Shown here: in pieces, positions 27,243 to 35,923 of the stretch
How the letters are laid out: every line of letters begins with the position of its first letter
Position numbering within the stretch: position 1 is the stretch's first letter
NCBI RefSeq assembly: GCF_000018865.1
Contig: NC_010175.1
Coordinates: 2,294,001-2,358,000, forward strand
Source of the DNA: Chloroflexus aurantiacus J-10-fl
GTDB taxonomy: Bacteria; Chloroflexota; Chloroflexia; Chloroflexales; Chloroflexaceae
Length of the DNA stretch: 64,000 bases
Direction of reading: 5' to 3'
Notes under the pieces: generated by a model
Database searches by the model: none
Seen by the model: the letters and a program-made list of their open reading frames with translations, nothing else
What the model was told of the DNA's origin: nothing
Position numbers and translations under genes: made by a program

Positions 27243-28781
27243 CTACCGATTCTTCCACCAGGTTGCACTCTCTACAAACAACGGCGTATCGGGCTGCAAC
27301 TGCGCAGCGCGGTCGAGATCAGTTGCAATCGCGGGATCAGTTGCATCAACCAAAAATCTGCCCCATGCCTGGACGAAGAAAACCTCTGCGCGATCCGGTT
27401 GGATTGCCAGTACTCGTTCAGTTGCCGAGATCAAATGCTCACCCAACGTAGTTTCCCAGCCCTCTGCTACCGTCCCCACGATGAGCGGCGATTTGGTACT
27501 GAAAATCTCAGCCGGTGCGGTTTGTCGCATCTGATCAACGACACCGTTATAATCGCCGTAAAACACGCGGTTCAGCAAGGGGAAGGCGCTGTTCACAATC
27601 GCCTCCAGATGAGCATCGTGCATCTTCTGGATCAGGCGCTGATTCCAGCGGAGTGATCCGCCGGTCGTGGGCGGATCGGCACTGCCGGCAGCGGCGACTG
27701 CTGCGTTGATCGCGGTTAAAGCCTCTGCCCACAAATCGGTCTGCGCAAATGTGACGGCCTGGCCGTTCTGTTCGGCATACGGCGCGGTTTGATATTGGGG
27801 CACCAGCTCGCTTATCGTGCGTTCAACCATCGAGCCGTTTTCCCAGGCGTAGACCTGATAAAAAGGATAGTAGACGCCACAGGCATAGCAGAAGATGTAG
27901 CGCTCCGACCGATCAAGAACCACCTCGGCAATTCCATCGCCATCCAGGTCTGCGATGGAACCCACCCCAGGACTCGATGCATAGGCGGCAAGCTCCAGGC
28001 GCAGGGTATCAGCGGCAAAACTGAACAGGTGATAACTACCGCTGTGCGCACCCAGCCCCCCTTCGACCTGCAACCAGATGCGATCTGGGCTAATCTTGAC
28101 CTGGCGAACAGCCCCGATAAAGTCTGGTTCGAGAGAGGATCCGTCCTCTTCTGATACTGACACCAGGTTCTGCCGACTAAGAAGTTGCCAGTGCTCGTTG
28201 GTGTAGGCGTACACCGCAATAAAATGCGGTACTGGCGGATCGAGATCGAAGTTGCGCATGCCGGTGCTGTACACCGCCCACAATTGCCGCTCAGGGGTGG
28301 AAGGCAACGGTTGGGCGGCAAACGAATCAAACGCCTGTGGTGGTAGTTCGGCCTTCACCAGGGCAAACAGCTCGCGCACAACCGGATCGAGAGTCGTTGT
28401 ATCGCTGACGGCATTTGAGTCGATTTGGTACTGCTGGCCCGGTGCGCATTCACCGCGTAGAAAGGCCCACTCTTCGCATACCGTTCCGTCATTGAACACA
28501 CATAAGCCCAGTTGCGCACCATCAGCAGTGGTCTGTATCTCTACCTGCCCACCCTGTTCAATGCAGTATCTCGCCGCCGGGTTGGCAAGACCGATCATCG
28601 GCGCTACCGTTGGGCGTGGCGGTTCTGGTGTGGGTTGGCGATCTGGTGTAGCAGTGGCAGTGATTGGTTGAGCGGTTGGTGAGGATGTTGCTGCCGGTGC
28701 CCAGGTACAGCCGGCACTAAACATAAGAAAACTTATGATCAGGCCGAGCAGAGAATAACGAGAGATCGTTGCCGGGCGCAT
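27243..28781 (-). CDS. DUF333-containing lipoprotein
   Basis: This 512-residue exported lipoprotein has a lipobox Cys in FLMFSAGCTW, then a Thr/Pro-rich linker. A DUF333 domain follows at about 70-118, with its typical NPAARYCIEQGG and GTVCEEWAFLRGEC blocks. A middle region holds a DLDGDGIAEVVLD segment that resembles an FG-GAP/VCBS Ca-binding loop. The C-terminal part is helical with TPR-like character. DUF333 has no established biochemical role. The AhpD-like gene lies 59 bases upstream on the same strand, so co-transcription is possible. Confidence 0.75.
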   Translation of the reverse strand: MRPATISRYSLLGLIISFLMFSAGCTWAPAATSSPTAQPITATATPDRQPTPEPPRPTVAPMIGLANPAARYCIEQGGQVEIQTTADGAQLGLCVFNDGTVCEEWAFLRGECAPGQQYQIDSNAVSDTTTLDPVVRELFALVKAELPPQAFDSFAAQPLPSTPERQLWAVYSTGMRNFDLDPPVPHFIAVYAYTNEHWQLLSRQNLVSVSEEDGSSLEPDFIGAVRQVKISPDRIWLQVEGGLGAHSGSYHLFSFAADTLRLELAAYASSPGVGSIADLDGDGIAEVVLDRSERYIFCYACGVYYPFYQVYAWENGSMVERTISELVPQYQTAPYAEQNGQAVTFAQTDLWAEALTAINAAVAAAGSADPPTTGGSLRWNQRLIQKMHDAHLEAIVNSAFPLLNRVFYGDYNGVVDQMRQTAPAEIFSTKSPLIVGTVAEGWETTLGEHLISATERVLAIQPDRAEVFFVQAWGRFLVDATDPAIATDLDRAAQLQPDTPLFVESATWWKNR

Positions 28782-28840
28782 AATAATCCATCTCTACCGG
28801 GGTGTGGCCCGGAAAATGAAGATCAGAGAATATGGTTCCC

Positions 28841-29419
28841 TCACCGGCCCATCGTATAGAACTCGTCGTTAGGCCGCAGCGCACTCATATTGGCCAGTCG
28901 GTTACTCATTGCGAAGAACGCCGCTATCGCACCGATCTCCCAGATGTCGTCGAGGGTCAGGCCGTGCGCCATCAGCGGTTGCCAGTCCTCTTCGCTGATG
29001 CGGGCCGAATCCAGGGCCACTTTTAGCGCATAATCGAGAATGGCGCACTGACGGGGCGTAATCTCGGCGCGTCGATAGTTAGTTGCAACCTGCTCGGCCA
29101 GCCGCGGATTTTTACTGCGGATACGCAGAATGGCGCCGTGGGCAATCACACAGTACAGACAATCATTGGCCGCCGAGGTAGCGACGACTATCATCTCTTT
29201 CTCGGCCTTGCTCAGGTTTGAGGGGCGCTCCATCAGCGCATCGTGGTAAGCAAAAAAGGCGCGAAATTCGTCGGGGCGTTGCGCCAGAGCCAGGAAGACG
29301 TTAGGGATAAAACCGCTCTTTTCGGCTACCTTTTCAATACGTTCACGAATGTCAACCGGCAAGTCGTCGAGTCGCTCAGGATAGGGAAACCGACTAATTG
29401 GGCGCTCACTATGATCCAT
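28841..29419 (-). CDS. AhpD/carboxymuconolactone decarboxylase-like protein
   Basis: This 192-residue member of the AhpD-like family has the CxxC and His of the active site in NDCLYCVIAHGAILR. The family includes peroxidase-related proteins in which the two Cys reduce peroxides. I start at the ATG at 29419 (MDHSERPISRF), which has AAGGAG 9 bases upstream; a longer frame reaching 29536 adds sequence with no homology signal. The upstream gap is full of repeats. Confidence 0.82.
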   Translation of the reverse strand: MDHSERPISRFPYPERLDDLPVDIRERIEKVAEKSGFIPNVFLALAQRPDEFRAFFAYHDALMERPSNLSKAEKEMIVVATSAANDCLYCVIAHGAILRIRSKNPRLAEQVATNYRRAEITPRQCAILDYALKVALDSARISEEDWQPLMAHGLTLDDIWEIGAIAAFFAMSNRLANMSALRPNDEFYTMGR

Positions 29420-29729
29420 AGGTTTACTCCTTACGTGTCCGGGCAACAAGGGTATTATACTGCGCGAATGCCAATGCGTGCAGTACATGGTGATGATGAT
29501 GTGGTGAGAAGAGATTGTAACAGGGTGGACATTCACCCACTACCAGTGCGCTCTGGGGTGTTACGGCGGGTGGGTATGTGGTAGAGCGATACTGGCGATG
29601 GTGAGTTCATGCTGCCCTGTCAGTAGGGGCACGTACCGGCCAGGGAAACCACTACCATCCGCACCTGGTCATGAGCACGGATGGTGTGGTCGTGTAGCTG
29701 TTGCACGCCACACGATGCGACACGGAATG

Positions 29730-29833
29730 TATTTTCACCGGCGCGTGATACCACTGCGTGTACGGAGGAACTGTTGTTCTCTGTACCGTATTCCACCGCC
29801 GTCCGAGGGGCAGTAGGGGTGGGTTCTGAACCG
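29730..29833 (+). repeat. 104 bp direct repeat, left copy
   Basis: It matches 30212-30314 at nearly every position, beginning TATTTTCACCGGCGCGTGAT and ending GGGTTCTGAACCG. Differences cluster at GGAGGAACTG versus AGCGAACCG. Confidence 0.85.
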
Positions 29834-29840
29834 CCCCGCC
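29813..29840. repeat. 28 bp GTAGGGG-ended hairpin element
   Basis: An imperfect palindrome begins GTAGGGGTGGGTTC and ends GAACCGCCCCGCC. It is the same size class as the elements at 30294, 56554 and 56640. Confidence 0.55.
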
Positions 29841-29852
29841 CTCACCCCCGGT

Positions 29853-29882
29853 CCCTCTCCCGCGCACTAGCGCGGGAGAGGG
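29853..29882. repeat. Hairpin with perfect 13 bp arms
   Basis: CCCTCTCCCGCGC and GCGCGGGAGAGGG flank ACTA. No gene ends nearby, so a terminator role is doubtful. Confidence 0.6.
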
Positions 29883-29983
29883 GAGAGCAGCAGTCTGGAT
29901 CGGGACATCCTGGTGAGATAGTCGCTGTGTCAGGTCATACTTTCTGTTCATCCCTGAACCCTCGCCGGGATGAGCGCACGGTG

Positions 29984-30035
29984 GTGTGCTGAGCATAGCC
30001 GGGCGAATGGTGGCGGGCTTTTCCGGTGAGGGTTG
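29984..30035 (+). repeat. Short direct repeat, left copy
   Basis: GTGTGCTGAGCATAGC followed by CGAATGG and GCTTTTCCGGTGAGGGTTG recurs at 30333-30383. Confidence 0.75.
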
Positions 30036-30215
30036 AGAAGAATTTATCTCATTAATTACTGACAGACTACATGACATGACGAATGCACACACATACCCGT
30101 GATCAGTCGGGTCAACAGCCTGACACGCGCCTGGCACGAAGCACGGCTGGTGCGGCAGCCATGCTGCCGCACTCCAAACGTCGCGACACGGGCAACCCAG
30201 TCGGCAAACTGTATT
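30030..30215 (-). repeat. Family A repeat, copy 5 (reverse)
   Basis: It is the reverse complement of copy 4. The core GTGCGGCAGC-CAT-GCTGCCGCAC (30150-30172) is a perfect 10 bp-arm palindrome, flanked by GTCGGGTCAAC, GACACGCGC, GGCACGAAGCACGGCTGG and TCGCGACACG. Confidence 0.75.
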
Positions 30216-30314
30216 TTCACCGGCGCGTGATACCACTGCGTGTACAGCGAACCGTTGTTCTCTGTACCGTATTCCACCGCCGTCCGAGGGGCAGTAGGGG
30301 CGGGTTCTGAACCG
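30212..30314 (+). repeat. 104 bp direct repeat, right copy
   Basis: Second copy of the element at 29730, separated by 482 bases. Confidence 0.85.
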
Positions 30315-30321
30315 CTCCTAC
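30294..30321. repeat. 28 bp GTAGGGGC-ended palindrome
   Basis: It begins GTAGGGGCGGGTTC and ends GAACCGCTCCTAC, a near-palindrome with a few mismatches. Confidence 0.55.
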
Positions 30322-30332
30322 CTGAACGTTCG

Positions 30333-30383
30333 TGTGCTGAGCATAGCTGAACGAATGGCGGCTAGCTTTTCCGGTGAGGGTTG
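30333..30383 (+). repeat. Short direct repeat, right copy
   Basis: Second copy of the element at 29984. Confidence 0.75.
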
Positions 30384-30401
30384 CGTCGTGTATGGCGCAA
30401 G

Positions 30402-30442
30402 GAATGCGCTTGAACCGATTCTGAAGCGGTTCAAGCGCATTC
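30402..30442 (-). terminator. Hairpin terminator after the bkd operon
   Basis: Two perfect 16-base arms (30402-30417 and 30427-30442; core AATGCGCTTGAACCG) flank a 9-base loop, 15 bases past the E2 stop. The downstream minus-strand tail is only mildly U-rich (TTCCTTGCG). Confidence 0.65.
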
Positions 30443-30456
30443 GTTATGTGTGGGGC

Positions 30457-31791
30457 CTATCCTTCCCACTCTTCAAGGCGTTTTTTCACCGTTGCCAGGA
30501 ACTGATCGGCGGTCGCGCCATCGGCAATCCGGTGATCGAAGGTGAATGAGAGGTAACAGAGCGGACGAATGGCGATTGCATCAAGCCCGTTTTGCGTGAT
30601 CACGACCGGGCGTTTGACAATCGCGCCGACGCCGAGGATGCCGGCCTGGGGCTGGTTGATGATCGGGGTGGCGAAGAGGCTGCCGGTCACACCGTGATTG
30701 GTGATAGTGAAGGTACCACCCTGGGTCTCTTCCGGGCGCAATCGTTTGGTGCGAGCGCGCTCGGCGAGGTCGCTGACGGCACGGGCCAGACCGAGCAGAT
30801 TCTTCTCGTCGGCATCAGGGATTACCGGCACCAGCAAGCCTTCCTGCAGCGCGACCGCTACGCCGATGTTGATCCGCCGATGCAGGATGATCCCCTGGTC
30901 GGTGAAACTGCCGTTGAACACCGGCACTGCCTGGAGGCCGGCAACTGCTGCCATCACAAAATAGGGGGTCATGGTCAGACGCACACCCTGGCGACTGAAC
31001 GCTTCCTGGTGGGCGGCGCGATGGGCAATGACGCGACTCAGATCGACCTCCATCACCGTGGTCACGTGGGGTGAGGTGCGCACCGAACGTACCATATGTT
31101 CGGCAATACTGCGTCGCATCGGGGTGAGTGGCACCAATTCTGCATCCGCAGGAATATCGAAGGTTGCCGGTGCAGGGGCTGGTGCCGGGGTCGGTGCCGG
31201 GGTCGGTGCCGGGGTTGGACTTACCGGTGCGGGGGCTGGTGCCGGGGCCGGCGAGGGTGCGACAGGGGTGGGAGCGACCGGCGCCGCCACCGGCGCAGAC
31301 GGTTGTTGTTGTCGTTCGGCCAGGAAGCGCAACACGTCCTGCTTGGTGATACGGCCACCCTGACCGGTACCGCGAATCTGGCCGGGATCGAGGTTGTGCT
31401 CGGACAGTAAGCGGGCAACCACCGGCGAAAGATAGGTGTTACGCCCATCTGCTACCGGTGGAGCTACGGTAGCCGTCACGGTGGTGGTAGCTGATGCCGT
31501 TGCGGCGACGGTGGTTGCGGCTGGTGCCGAAGCCGGTGTTGCAGGTACCGTTGCGCCTGCCGGGGCCAGGCGCGCGATGACCGTCCCGACCCGCACTGTC
31601 TCCCCCTCCGGTACCAGAATCTCGTGGAGTACGCCGGCTTCAGGAGCCGGCACTTCGGTGTCAACTTTGTCTGTCACCACTTCGAGCAGCGGTTCGTATT
31701 TAGCGACCGGATCGCCGGGCCGCTTGAGCCAGCGCCCAACTGTGCCCTCGGTGACACTCTCACCGAGCTGAGGCATTTTGATATCGATCAT
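30457..31791 (-). CDS. 2-Oxoacid dehydrogenase E2 (dihydrolipoyl acyltransferase)
   Basis: This 444-residue core subunit carries acyl groups from E1 to CoA. The lipoyl domain has Lys42 in VVTDKVDTEV. A peripheral subunit-binding domain follows (YLSPVVARLLSEHNLDP to QDVLRFL), between long Ala/Pro/Thr linkers. The catalytic domain ends with the His/Asp motif FTFDHRIADGATADQFL. I start at the ATG at 31791 because AGGTGA lies just upstream; a GTG three codons earlier is possible. With the E1alpha and E1beta genes upstream it forms a branched-chain-type complex. No E3 (dihydrolipoamide dehydrogenase) gene is present, so E3 must come from elsewhere. Confidence 0.9.
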   Translation of the reverse strand: MIDIKMPQLGESVTEGTVGRWLKRPGDPVAKYEPLLEVVTDKVDTEVPAPEAGVLHEILVPEGETVRVGTVIARLAPAGATVPATPASAPAATTVAATASATTTVTATVAPPVADGRNTYLSPVVARLLSEHNLDPGQIRGTGQGGRITKQDVLRFLAERQQQPSAPVAAPVAPTPVAPSPAPAPAPAPVSPTPAPTPAPTPAPAPAPATFDIPADAELVPLTPMRRSIAEHMVRSVRTSPHVTTVMEVDLSRVIAHRAAHQEAFSRQGVRLTMTPYFVMAAVAGLQAVPVFNGSFTDQGIILHRRINIGVAVALQEGLLVPVIPDADEKNLLGLARAVSDLAERARTKRLRPEETQGGTFTITNHGVTGSLFATPIINQPQAGILGVGAIVKRPVVITQNGLDAIAIRPLCYLSFTFDHRIADGATADQFLATVKKRLEEWEG

Positions 31792-31864
31792 GAAGCTCAC
31801 CTGCTACGTAACTCACGAAAGAATGTGTCCACTCTCCAATCAGTCGCAGGACTAATGACAGCCA

Positions 31865-32848
31865 TCAGTAAGCGGCCAGCCGCCGCATTGCTGCTGCAAT
31901 CGAGGCCGGAGAGGGCATAAACGCCGCTTCCAGCGAATGAGCAAAGGGCATCGCCGGCACATCAGGGCCACCGATACGCACAATTGGCCCATCGAGATAC
32001 TCAAATGCGTGTTCGGCAATGATCGCTGCTACTTCACCACCAAAACCGCCAAACAGATTATCCTCGTGGACGATCAAGACCTTGCCGGTACGGCGGACAC
32101 TGGCGAGGATCGTTTCGGTATCGAGTGGTCGCAGGGTGCGTAGATCGACAACCTCTACGCTCACCCCTTCTGCGGCCAGGGTTTGGGCTGCTTCGAGGCA
32201 GTAGTGCAGCATCAGTCCGTAGGCAAAGACTGACATGTCTTCACCGGGACGTTTGATGTCGGCGGGGCCAATCGGCACTCGATAATCTTCTTCGGGCACA
32301 AACCCCTTAATCAGCCGGTAGGTCTTCTTGTGTTCGAGGAAGAGGACTGGATTGGGGTCTTCAATCGCGCTCTTCAGCAACCCTTTTGCATCGTAAGGGG
32401 TAGCCGGGGTCACGACCTTCAGGCCGGGCACGTGGGCGAAGAAGGCTTCCACGCTTTGGCTATGGTAGAGTGCCCCGTGAATACCGCCGCCGTAAGGCAC
32501 CCGAATGACCAGCGGTACTTCCCAGTCACCATTAGAGCGGTAGTGAATACGGGCCGCTTCCTGCACGATCTGATTAAAAGCTGGGGCAATAAAATCGGCA
32601 AACTGAATCTCGGCGATGGGCAATGTATCGTTCATTGCGGCGCCGATACAGGCGCCTACAATGACACTCTCGGCCAGCGGCGAGTCAATGACGCGCATGG
32701 GGCCATACTTGTCGTACAAACCTTCGGTGACACGGAAGACACCGCCGCGTTTGCCCACATCTTCACCGAAAATGAATACCCGTGAATCGGCAGCCATGGC
32801 TTCATCGAGGCCCTGGCGAATAGCTTCCAGCAAGTTCATCTCAGGCAT
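31865..32848 (-). CDS. 2-Oxoacid dehydrogenase E1 beta subunit
   Basis: This 327-residue protein is the beta half of the thiamine-diphosphate-dependent decarboxylase. MNLLEAIRQGLDEAM, FGEDVGKRGGVFRVT, ESVIVGACIGAA, EIQFADFIAPAFNQI and RVPYGGGIHG are typical of this subunit in branched-chain and pyruvate complexes. GGGAGG precedes the ATG. It lies 18 bases after E1alpha and 73 before E2, a standard operon. Confidence 0.9.
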   Translation of the reverse strand: MPEMNLLEAIRQGLDEAMAADSRVFIFGEDVGKRGGVFRVTEGLYDKYGPMRVIDSPLAESVIVGACIGAAMNDTLPIAEIQFADFIAPAFNQIVQEAARIHYRSNGDWEVPLVIRVPYGGGIHGALYHSQSVEAFFAHVPGLKVVTPATPYDAKGLLKSAIEDPNPVLFLEHKKTYRLIKGFVPEEDYRVPIGPADIKRPGEDMSVFAYGLMLHYCLEAAQTLAAEGVSVEVVDLRTLRPLDTETILASVRRTGKVLIVHEDNLFGGFGGEVAAIIAEHAFEYLDGPIVRIGGPDVPAMPFAHSLEAAFMPSPASIAAAMRRLAAY

Positions 32849-32866
32849 ATTTATCCTCCCCGCATA

Positions 32867-33895
32867 TCAGCGACGCTGGCGCAACGGCGCGTAGACGTGG
32901 TCGTAGAGGGTTTCCGGTTCTGGCATCGGTGCTCGCTCGGCCTCTTCGGTGGCGCGATCAACGATTGCCTTCACCTCGGCACGCATCTCTTGTTCTTCGG
33001 CTTCACTCAAGATACCGTGCTCACGCAACTGGGCCACAAAGCGCACAATTGGGTCTTGATGACGAACAAGGGCAATCTCGTGCGGTGGGCGGTAGGTGCG
33101 GTCGTTGTCGTCACTGGAGTGGGCCGTCATGCGCACGACTCGTGCTTCGATCAGCGTAGGGCCATCACCACGGCGTGCCCGTTCAACTGCACGGCGAGTC
33201 ACTTCATAGACGGCGAGGACATCGGTTCCATCAACGCTAATGCCGGGAATGCCGTAGGCCGCAGCCCGTTCGGCAACGCTGCCAATGGCCATTTGCTGGC
33301 GTTGATGAACACTGATCGCGTATTCATTATTTTCGCATTGGAAAATAACCGGCAGCCGGTGGACGGCTGCCAGATTGACTCCTTCGTGAAAATCACCCTG
33401 GCTGGTGGTGCCCTCACCGAAGGATACCCATACTACCGCGTCACCGCCTTTAATCTTTTCGGCCAGACCAATCCCTGCCGCGTGCGGTATCTGGGTGCCG
33501 ACCGGCGAGGATTGGGTCACAATCTTCAGGCGCCGACAGCCGTAGTGGGCCGGCATCTGTCGTCCACCTGAACTGGGATCGGTGGCGCGGGCGAACAGAC
33601 CGAGCATCACTTCCGTCGGTGTCATACCCATCACCAGGACGGTTGCCAGCCCGCGATAGTAGGGCAGAATGAAGTCTTTACCACGCATTAAGGCAAACGC
33701 GGCGCCAACCTGAGCCGCTTCGTGGCCCTGACAACTAATCACAAAGGGCGCTTTGCCGGCCCGATTGAGCACCCACATACGCTCGTCGAGCGCTCGCGCC
33801 AGCATCATATACCGCAGCATATCGCGTAGCGTGTGCGGTGGTAGATCGTGCCCAAATCCTGGATCGGTGCTAATTTCATTGATTGAGAGGGTCAT
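32867..33895 (-). CDS. 2-Oxoacid dehydrogenase E1 alpha subunit (branched-chain type)
   Basis: This 342-residue subunit binds thiamine diphosphate and decarboxylates a 2-oxoacid. The cofactor motif spans GEGTTSQGDFHEGVNLAAVH to CENNEYAISVH. The motifs FVISCQGHEAAQVGAAFAL and MTAHSSDDNDRTYR resemble branched-chain rather than pyruvate E1alpha, so I favour branched-chain 2-oxoacids as substrates, with moderate certainty. AAGGGAG lies 6 bases before the ATG. The leader from 33896 to about 34037 can form a terminator-like hairpin. Confidence 0.87.
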   Translation of the reverse strand: MTLSINEISTDPGFGHDLPPHTLRDMLRYMMLARALDERMWVLNRAGKAPFVISCQGHEAAQVGAAFALMRGKDFILPYYRGLATVLVMGMTPTEVMLGLFARATDPSSGGRQMPAHYGCRRLKIVTQSSPVGTQIPHAAGIGLAEKIKGGDAVVWVSFGEGTTSQGDFHEGVNLAAVHRLPVIFQCENNEYAISVHQRQQMAIGSVAERAAAYGIPGISVDGTDVLAVYEVTRRAVERARRGDGPTLIEARVVRMTAHSSDDNDRTYRPPHEIALVRHQDPIVRFVAQLREHGILSEAEEQEMRAEVKAIVDRATEEAERAPMPEPETLYDHVYAPLRQRR

Positions 33896-34037
33896 CGGCG
33901 CTCCCTTTCTCTAAACGGATATCCTGAAAACGAAAGTCCCGCCACGGTTCGCCGTAGCAGGACGCACCAACGCAGGCGTATGCTGTCTCACGCTTACGTT
34001 CCGTCCCCATCGACGGCGAGCAAATCATCAGCTAATC
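33896..34037 (-). promoter_or_regulatory. Structured leader with attenuator-like hairpin ahead of the bkd operon
   Basis: In RNA sense, UCCUGCUACGG (33962-33952), loop CGAA and CCGUGGCGGGA (33947-33937) form an 11 bp stem with two G-U pairs, followed by CUUUCGUUUU, a terminator shape. Upstream, GGACG (34006-34002) pairs with CGUCC (33964-33960), enclosing AACG/CGUU and GCGU/ACGC helices. That outer stem shares UCC with the terminator. CCGUC (34016-34012) offers another partner for GACGG. I do not recognise a known riboswitch class. The arrangement suggests, but does not prove, conditional termination. Confidence 0.5.
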
Positions 34038-34043
34038 ATGAAT

Positions 34044-34049
34044 AGTATA
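34044..34049 (-). promoter_or_regulatory. Candidate -10 (TATACT) of the bkd operon
   Basis: TATACT on the minus strand would place the transcription start near 34037 and give a leader of about 140 bases. Confidence 0.5.
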
Positions 34050-34688
34050 GCCGAAAAACAGGGTTGATGCGAATAGATGGTATTGGTCTTTTGTCATAGT
34101 ATGGATTAACATAACGTCAGTTTAAGATGCGAGACGTTGTTTTCGCTCCGGGCATCGTTGCTACCGCGCTATCTCCGGCGTCAGGTAGTATCGGCGGTAG
34201 GGGTGCGTGATAGCAGCCTGGAAGTTATCTCATTCATTACTGACAGACGACAAGATCGTGACGATCACACACAGCATCCCCGTACCAGCGGTGAACGGCG
34301 TGACACGCGCCCGGCACGAATTATGGCAGGGGCAGCAGCCACACTGCCGCACTCCAAATGAGGCGACACGCCCATGGCAAGCGTGCAACGCAACCAGTCC
34401 AGCGCGTGATGGCACTGGAGATGGTTGTTAGCACTCCTCGCTGCTATGCCGGTGGAGATACTGTCGTTGCTGATTGGCAAGCATTCACGAGCCTGTGCGA
34501 CAGTCGGGGAGCACGACGGCACAGCTTGAGATAGTTCTACACCACGCCGACGTTATGGGCTAACGAGAGTCCTATCGAGCCATCCTGCCGATTTGGGAAA
34601 GCCAACAGCATTGCTTTCGCCTAACCGGTGGTACAGATCGTGCAGGCATCGACCCGACCACGCGCCATATGTGGCGTTGGGGATTTGC
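34050..34688. other. Intergenic region with family A repeat
   Basis: No gene is supported. A reverse family A copy fills about 34216-34440. The remaining 250 bases to the next gene show no motif I recognise. Confidence 0.55.
34216..34440 (-). repeat. Family A repeat, copy 6 (reverse)
   Basis: It shares GTTATCTCATTCATTACTGACAG, GATCGTGACGA, GACACGCGCCCGGCACGAA, the core GGCAGCAGCC...CTGCCGCACTCCAAA and CAACGCAACCAGTCCAGCG with copies 4, 5 and 8. Confidence 0.7.
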
Positions 34689-35759
34689 CTACCGAATGGT
34701 GTACGCGCTTATCAAACTCTCTTCGCCTAAGAGTTGAAGCTGGGCCTGGAACCCGACCTGTGCTCGTTCGATAAACGCTCGTGCCTCTTGAAAACGCAGG
34801 GCAGCGCGATTGGCATGAGCGACATCATACGTGCTGTAAAACTCCAGAATCGCATCCAGCCCGGCCAGTTCCAGCTCAAGGCCACGGCGGTAGTCTTCGT
34901 GGGCCGGCAGCAGGACACCCGGTACACGTAGCTCTCCCAAATTGGCCAACGCCTGCGCAACCGTTGATCGCAACCGTTGCGTGGCTGCAACGTGGTTAAC
35001 TGAGGCGCCGCCGGGCTGGCTGGTCTCTTGACGATACGTCATCGTCGCTGTGCGGAGATCGGCACGTATCGCCTCAACTGCACTGAGGTAAGAGACGGTC
35101 AGACTCTCAACCACTGCCAGTGGCTCTGCTTCGAGTGCCGGGATAGGCGTAGGGGTAGCAACAGCTACAACTGATGGTGACTCCACAGTAAAAGCCGACG
35201 CTTGTTCGGCAGCCAGCGCTGCCAGCGCTTGCTCGCGGGCAATACTCACACTTTGATGCAGGAAGACTGCTACTGACAGCAACACAATCGGCAAAATCCA
35301 GAGCACGAGCCGCACCCGTGATGTTTCGCGATGTTGCCAGCGCCAGTGCAACCACCAGTCGCGGTGTGCCGTATCTTTCGCCGGCGATGTTGCCGGCGTA
35401 GCAGGCGTTTCAGTCGTTGTTTCCGGTGCAGCCGCCGGTACACTCAGATCGGCTATCGGACGTGCGTTTACCGTTCCTTGTCGTTCGAGGTAGGCCAGGC
35501 CACGGCGGGCGTGAGGGTTTTGTGGATTGATACGCAACACGGCCTGTAAGCAAAACGCACGTTGGGCCGGATCATCAACGACACCGCTCAGCCACAGCCA
35601 TGCCCGTTCGTCGCGCGGATCGAGCTTCAAAGCACGTGCCAGCAATCCCGCCGCAACACGGCGCTGACCACCGCGTGCGGCGGCGATCCCGCGTTCGACT
35701 AATTCACGCGCTTCAGCCGGATTGGCTCGAACACCAGATTCATTGACAGTGGTTGTCAT
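34689..35759 (-). CDS. TPR-containing single-pass membrane protein
   Basis: This 356-residue protein has N-terminal TPR-like helices (ARELVERGIAAARGGQRRVA to AWLWLSGVVDDPAQRAFCLQ), a Thr/Pro/Ala linker, and one membrane segment (RLVLWILPIVLLSVAVFLH) near residue 155. The outer part is helical and has no recognised domain. I start at the ATG at 35759 (MTTTVNESG), because the longer frame's 29 extra residues look non-coding and overlap an operator-like inverted repeat. Its ribosome binding site is weak. No partner is assigned. Confidence 0.7.
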   Translation of the reverse strand: MTTTVNESGVRANPAEARELVERGIAAARGGQRRVAAGLLARALKLDPRDERAWLWLSGVVDDPAQRAFCLQAVLRINPQNPHARRGLAYLERQGTVNARPIADLSVPAAAPETTTETPATPATSPAKDTAHRDWWLHWRWQHRETSRVRLVLWILPIVLLSVAVFLHQSVSIAREQALAALAAEQASAFTVESPSVVAVATPTPIPALEAEPLAVVESLTVSYLSAVEAIRADLRTATMTYRQETSQPGGASVNHVAATQRLRSTVAQALANLGELRVPGVLLPAHEDYRRGLELELAGLDAILEFYSTYDVAHANRAALRFQEARAFIERAQVGFQAQLQLLGEESLISAYTIR

Positions 35760-35790
35760 TGCGATCTCGTTATGTAGCGCTGCCCGCCAT

Positions 35791-35818
35791 GATATGTTAT
35801 GGGTTACTGTAACATATC
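35791..35818. promoter_or_regulatory. Operator-like inverted repeat upstream of the TPR membrane gene
   Basis: GATATGTTA and TAACATATC form 9 bp perfect arms around TGGGTTACTG. A second palindrome, GTTAC-T-GTAAC, overlaps the right half. It lies about 30-60 bases upstream of the chosen start. No regulator is adjacent. Confidence 0.45.
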
Positions 35819-35923
35819 GGTTATCGTGGGCAACGAGATTGCACATCTACACCAGGTAAACGCAGAAATTGGTCTCAATCACACAAGTATAGTCTGATCA
35901 GAACACTTATGCAATGCATACGC

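Larger units (their letters stand above)
29420..30456. other. Repeat-rich intergenic region between the AhpD-like and bkd genes
   Basis: No gene is supported. It holds two direct repeats of about 104 bases (29730 and 30212), two of about 51 bases (29984 and 30333), a 13 bp-arm hairpin (29853-29882), a reverse family A copy (30030-30215), and a strong hairpin at 30402-30442. Confidence 0.7.

Noticed and set aside
30971-31771. Long Ala/Gly/Val-rich frames on the plus strand
   Set aside because: They are antisense images of the Ala/Pro-rich linkers of the E2 gene.
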